Shown here piece by piece: positions 6,081 to 8,541 of a DNA stretch of 8,541 bases. Origin of the DNA: Candidatus Cloacimonadota bacterium (GTDB lineage Bacteria > Cloacimonadota > Cloacimonadia > Cloacimonadales > TCS61); assembly GCA_030628755.1 (NCBI GenBank), contig DAOVQH010000084.1, positions 1-8,541 on the forward strand. Reading direction: 5' to 3'. A program made the position numbers and the translations under genes. Numbering within the stretch: the stretch's first letter is position 1; every line of letters starts with the position of its first letter. The notes below the pieces were generated by a model. The model was given only the letters and a program-made list of their open reading frames with translations, did no database searches and was not told where the DNA came from.

Positions 6081-6845
6081 ATGAGAAAGATCATCATTGC
6101 TGGTAACTGGAAGATGAATAAAACTTTTTCCGAAACCGATGATTTTCTTTTTGAAATTACTGATTACCTGAGGGGAAAGGATCTGGGCAATGTTGAAGTG
6201 GTTATTTGTCCTCCTTTCTTATACATTGAGATGGGTTCCGATTTTGCTAATGAAAGCAATATTTATATAGGTGCTCAGAATGTTAGCAATCATGAATCTG
6301 GGGCTTTTACAGGTGAAGTATCTGCTCCTATGCTGAGATCAATGGATATTGATTATTGCATTATAGGGCACTCCGAAAGGCGGAAATATTATCAAGAATC
6401 TGATGAACTGGTAAACCAAAAACTGAAAATACTTCTCGATTATGATATTATTCCTATAGTTTGCGTTGGAGAAACTCTTGAACAAAGGGAAAAAGGAATT
6501 ACCGAAGAAATTGTAATCAATCAACTAAATAGAGCATTCAAGGATATTGAAATAAATGATAATGTAGTAATTGCCTATGAACCTGTCTGGGCAATTGGAA
6601 CTGGAAAAACAGCAACTCCACAGCAGGCTCAGGAAATCCAATGTTTGATTAGAGATTGGTTAATCGAAAATTATTCAAAAGAAGTTGCAGATCAAACTCC
6701 GATTCTGTACGGCGGAAGTATGAAACCTGAAAATATTAAGGAATTACTTCTCCAGCCTGATATTGATGGTGGTCTGGTTGGTGGTGCTTCTCTGGATATC
6801 GAAAAATTTACAAAGATGATTGAAATTGCGACTGAATTAGGTTAA
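6081..6845 (+). CDS. tpiA: triosephosphate isomerase
   Basis: This cytoplasmic glycolytic enzyme interconverts dihydroxyacetone phosphate and glyceraldehyde 3-phosphate. At 254 aa it has the normal length for this (beta/alpha)8 barrel. The active-site residues are all present: N9 and K11 in AGNWKMN, the electrophile H97 in IGHSERR, and the catalytic base E167 in AYEPVWAIGTGKTA, which includes the phosphate-gripping loop 6. The phosphate-binding stretches YGGS (210-213) and GLVGGASL (231-238) and the conserved GAFTGE (74-79) are also intact. The start has ggag at 6071-6074, 6 nt before the ATG. serS follows after only 3 nt, so the two are probably cotranscribed. The 243-nt upstream gap is dominated by palindromes, and I see no convincing promoter in it. 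Confidence 0.97.
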   Translation: MRKIIIAGNWKMNKTFSETDDFLFEITDYLRGKDLGNVEVVICPPFLYIEMGSDFANESNIYIGAQNVSNHESGAFTGEVSAPMLRSMDIDYCIIGHSERRKYYQESDELVNQKLKILLDYDIIPIVCVGETLEQREKGITEEIVINQLNRAFKDIEINDNVVIAYEPVWAIGTGKTATPQQAQEIQCLIRDWLIENYSKEVADQTPILYGGSMKPENIKELLLQPDIDGGLVGGASLDIEKFTKMIEIATELG

Positions 6846-6848
6846 TGA

Positions 6849-8111
6849 ATGCTTGATATTAAATTTATCAGAGAAAATGTTGAAATAGTTAAAAAAGCCA
6901 TTGAAAATAAAAACGAAAAATCAAATCTGGATAAAGTACTTCGTTTAGATGAAACCAAACGGAAACTTCAATTTGAATATGATACTTCACGCGCTGAACA
7001 GAACAGAGTTTCTAAACAAATTCCCGAACTGAAGAAAAAAAACGAGGATACTTCTGTACTTATTTCTGAAATGCAGAAGATTTCAACAAAGATAAAGGAT
7101 ATCTCATCTGAACTTTCTAAAGTAACTACAGAATTAGAGCTTGAACTTTTAAAAATCCCAAATATACCTCACAAGGATGTTCCAATTGGAGATGAATCTG
7201 CTAATGCTTTTGTGCGGGAGTGGGGAAAGAAGAAGAAGTTCACTTTCACACCAAAAGATCATCTTGAGCTTGCTTTGCAAAACGACATGATTGATATTAA
7301 ACGGACAGCAAAAATTTCCGGAAGTGGATTTGTCGGATATAAGAACAAAGGTGCTTTACTTGAACGTGCTTTAATAAATTTCATGCTGGATTTTCATATC
7401 AAAAAGCAAGGTTATACAGAGATTTCTCTTCCCATATTGGTTAATAGGAAAACTATGACAGGAACTGGTCAACTTCCAAAATTGGAAGAGGATATGTATT
7501 GCATCGAGCAAGATGATTTATTTCTGATTCCAACTGCAGAAGTTTCTGTAACCAATTTTTATGCTGATGAGATACTTCCCAATAAAATGCTTCCTCAGAA
7601 ATTTGTTTCATATAGTTGCTGCTTTAGAAGAGAAGCGGGTTCTTACGGCAAAGATACAAAGGGGTTACAGAGAATTCACCAGTTTAATAAAGTCGAAATG
7701 GTTAGATTTGTTAGACCTGAAACTTCTTATGATGCTTTAGAGGAGTTGCTTGTTGATGCCGAGGAGATTTTGCAAGATTTAGGTTTGCATTACAAAGCTA
7801 TGATTTTAGCCACAAATGATCTTAGTTTTGCTTCAGCAAAAACCTATGATTTGGAAGTATGGGCTCCGGGTACTGGAAAATATTTAGAAGTTTCATCAGT
7901 AAGTAATTTTGAGGATTTCCAGGCTCGTAGAGCTTCTATCCGTTTTCGTGATGAAAATGGTAAAGTGAATTTTGTTCATACTTTGAATGCATCCGGACTT
8001 GCTACTCCCAGAACTTTTATAGCCTTAATTGAGACTTATCAGAATGAGGATGGAAGTATAACTGTTCCTGAAGTCTTAGTACACTACCTTTCTGGATTAA
8101 AAATTTTATAA
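6849..8111 (+). CDS. serS: seryl-tRNA synthetase
   Basis: This class II aminoacyl-tRNA synthetase charges tRNA-Ser with serine, using ATP, in the cytoplasm. At 420 aa it has the normal bacterial length. The N-terminus (about 1-110) has the helical arm, rich in Lys/Glu heptads at about 30-100, that in this family reaches the long variable arm of tRNA-Ser. The catalytic domain shows the serine-binding TAE (229-231), motif 2 around FRREAGSYGKDTKGL (259-273, with R260 and E262) and motif 3 around SGLATPRTFIALIE (382-395, with R388). In motif 3, TP replaces the more common VG before the Arg; from memory, similar variants occur in FCB-group enzymes. The ATG lies 3 nt after the tpiA stop with only a weak agg upstream, suggesting coupling to tpiA. 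An rRNA gene follows with no clear terminator between. Confidence 0.96.
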   Translation: MLDIKFIRENVEIVKKAIENKNEKSNLDKVLRLDETKRKLQFEYDTSRAEQNRVSKQIPELKKKNEDTSVLISEMQKISTKIKDISSELSKVTTELELELLKIPNIPHKDVPIGDESANAFVREWGKKKKFTFTPKDHLELALQNDMIDIKRTAKISGSGFVGYKNKGALLERALINFMLDFHIKKQGYTEISLPILVNRKTMTGTGQLPKLEEDMYCIEQDDLFLIPTAEVSVTNFYADEILPNKMLPQKFVSYSCCFRREAGSYGKDTKGLQRIHQFNKVEMVRFVRPETSYDALEELLVDAEEILQDLGLHYKAMILATNDLSFASAKTYDLEVWAPGTGKYLEVSSVSNFEDFQARRASIRFRDENGKVNFVHTLNASGLATPRTFIALIETYQNEDGSITVPEVLVHYLSGLKIL

Positions 8112-8170
8112 TTTTTTGCATTTAGTAATTTATTATTATATTATATTGTTAGAGCTCTGAAATGTCCATT

Positions 8171-8200
8171 TTGATGTTTTTGTGAGTGTTACTGTATAAG
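8171..8200 (+). promoter_or_regulatory. candidate rRNA promoter P1
   Basis: TTGATG (8171-8176) and TATAAG (8195-8200) are separated by 18 nt and match 4 of 6 and 5 of 6 bases of the sigma-70 consensus. The site lies about 120 nt before the 16S start, in the gap after serS, where an rRNA promoter is expected. The call rests on consensus and position only. Confidence 0.4.
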
Positions 8201-8207
8201 AATTTAT

Positions 8208-8237
8208 TTGACACATAATTGAGTTGTTTAAATTTTG
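8208..8237 (+). promoter_or_regulatory. candidate rRNA promoter P2
   Basis: A perfect TTGACA (8208-8213) is followed by taaattttg (8229-8237). That sequence is one step from the TAnnTTTG -7 element of Bacteroidetes promoters, with 18 nt between the TTG and TA elements. As a plain sigma-70 site, taaatt is a weak -10 with a short 15-nt spacer. Its place downstream of P1 resembles the tandem promoters common at rRNA operons. Confidence 0.4.
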
Positions 8238-8244
8238 AACTACA

Positions 8245-8260
8245 TTTCTAGTTATAGAGA
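8245..8260 (+). promoter_or_regulatory. boxB-like hairpin in the rRNA leader
   Basis: tttcta (8245-8250) pairs with tagaga (8255-8260) around loop gtta, a 6-bp stem with one G-T wobble. It ends 5 nt before boxA. A boxB hairpin just before boxA is the known arrangement in E. coli rRNA leaders, where these elements load antitermination factors. Confidence 0.45.
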
Positions 8261-8265
8261 TTTGT

Positions 8266-8277
8266 TGTTCTTTTACA
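8266..8277 (+). promoter_or_regulatory. boxA antitermination element of the rRNA leader
   Basis: tgttcttttaca matches the rRNA boxA consensus TGCTCTTTAACA at 10 of 12 positions. It lies about 47 nt before the 16S start, inside the expected leader. In known systems the RNA element binds NusB and S10 (NusE) and protects the untranslated rRNA transcript from Rho termination. Confidence 0.6.
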
Positions 8278-8323
8278 TTTTAGAAGTAATAGACGTGTAT
8301 GGTGAGTGAGTGTAGAGATATTA

Positions 8324-8541
8324 ATAATGAAGAGTTTGATCCTGGCTCAGGACGAACGCTGGCGGCGTGGATTAGGCATGCAAGTCGAACGCGAAAGTAT
8401 TACTTCGGTGATACGATTAGAGTGGCGGACGGGTGAGTAACGCGTAGGTAATCTACCTTTAAGCGGGGGATAGCCCCGGGAAACCGGGATTAATACCGCA
8501 TAAAGAGCCACCAATTATGCATTTGAATCACGGTTCGCAAA
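8324..8541 (+). rRNA. rrs: 16S ribosomal RNA, 5' end (partial)
   Basis: The first 218 or so bases of 16S rRNA are present, and the gene runs off the window end. The universal stretch agagtttgatcctggctcag begins at 8331, E. coli position 8, which puts the mature 5' end near 8324. Conserved blocks follow in order: gacgaacgctggcggcgtg, gcatgcaagtcgaacg, gtggcggacgggtgagtaac and ataccgcataa. The V1 hairpin is intact: gtattac (8397-8403), a ttcg tetraloop, then gtgatac (8408-8414). The sequence ends inside V2. The ggattaggcatg block after ggcggcgtgg differs from typical Proteobacteria and Firmicutes and fits an FCB-type or candidate-phylum bacterium, a placement made from memory. Confidence 0.97.

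Noticed and set aside
5903..6097. 64-codon open frame on the minus strand through the palindrome array
   Set aside because: It consists of repeat sequence, has no family resemblance and runs into the start of tpiA.
8112..8323. tRNA gene before 16S
   Set aside because: No cloverleaf, no T-arm ggttcgaa-type motif and no CCA-like end; the stretch reads as an rRNA leader.

Overview
The window is an AT-rich, densely packed piece of bacterial chromosome with every gene on the + strand. It carries housekeeping genes (xerD, tpiA, serS), a sodium-coupled amino-acid transporter, two exported TPR proteins, a small membrane protein, and the 5' end of a 16S rRNA gene cut off by the window end. The 16S start, the AT richness, the signal peptides ending in 'LYA', the abundance of TPR proteins and an '-ATPRT-' version of SerRS motif 3 suggest an uncultured member of the FCB group or a nearby candidate phylum, with Cloacimonadota-like bacteria as one possibility. 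That placement is an inference from memory of family patterns and was not checked by a search.

Layout. Positions 1-149 hold no gene but three kinds of repeat-like element: two palindromes (11-44), a GC-rich hairpin (68-98) and a 10-bp tandem duplication (111-130). Positions 150-4764 are a tight four-gene cluster: an NSS-family transporter, a TPR protein, an 81-aa membrane protein and XerD, joined by a 7-nt gap and then overlaps of 1 and 11 nt. A short A-rich leader (4765-4847) precedes a second exported TPR protein (4848-5837). Positions 5838-6080 contain an array of five related palindromes whose centres lie 30, 25, 30 and 25 nt apart. tpiA and serS follow as a two-gene unit with a 3-nt gap. 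The last gap (8112-8323) reads as an rRNA leader, with candidate tandem promoters and a boxB-like hairpin followed by a boxA, and leads into 16S rRNA from about 8324.

How the parts fit. tpiA (glycolysis), serS (tRNA charging) and xerD (chromosome dimer resolution) are core functions. The transporter probably imports an amino acid with Na+ and, from its binding-site residues, Cl-. The TPR proteins are probably periplasmic scaffolds whose partners cannot be read from the sequence. I see no phage, CRISPR, toxin-antitoxin or defence genes. The least explained parts are the palindrome array before tpiA, the repeat mosaic before the transporter, and the transporter's animal-type ion site with two extra C-terminal helices.
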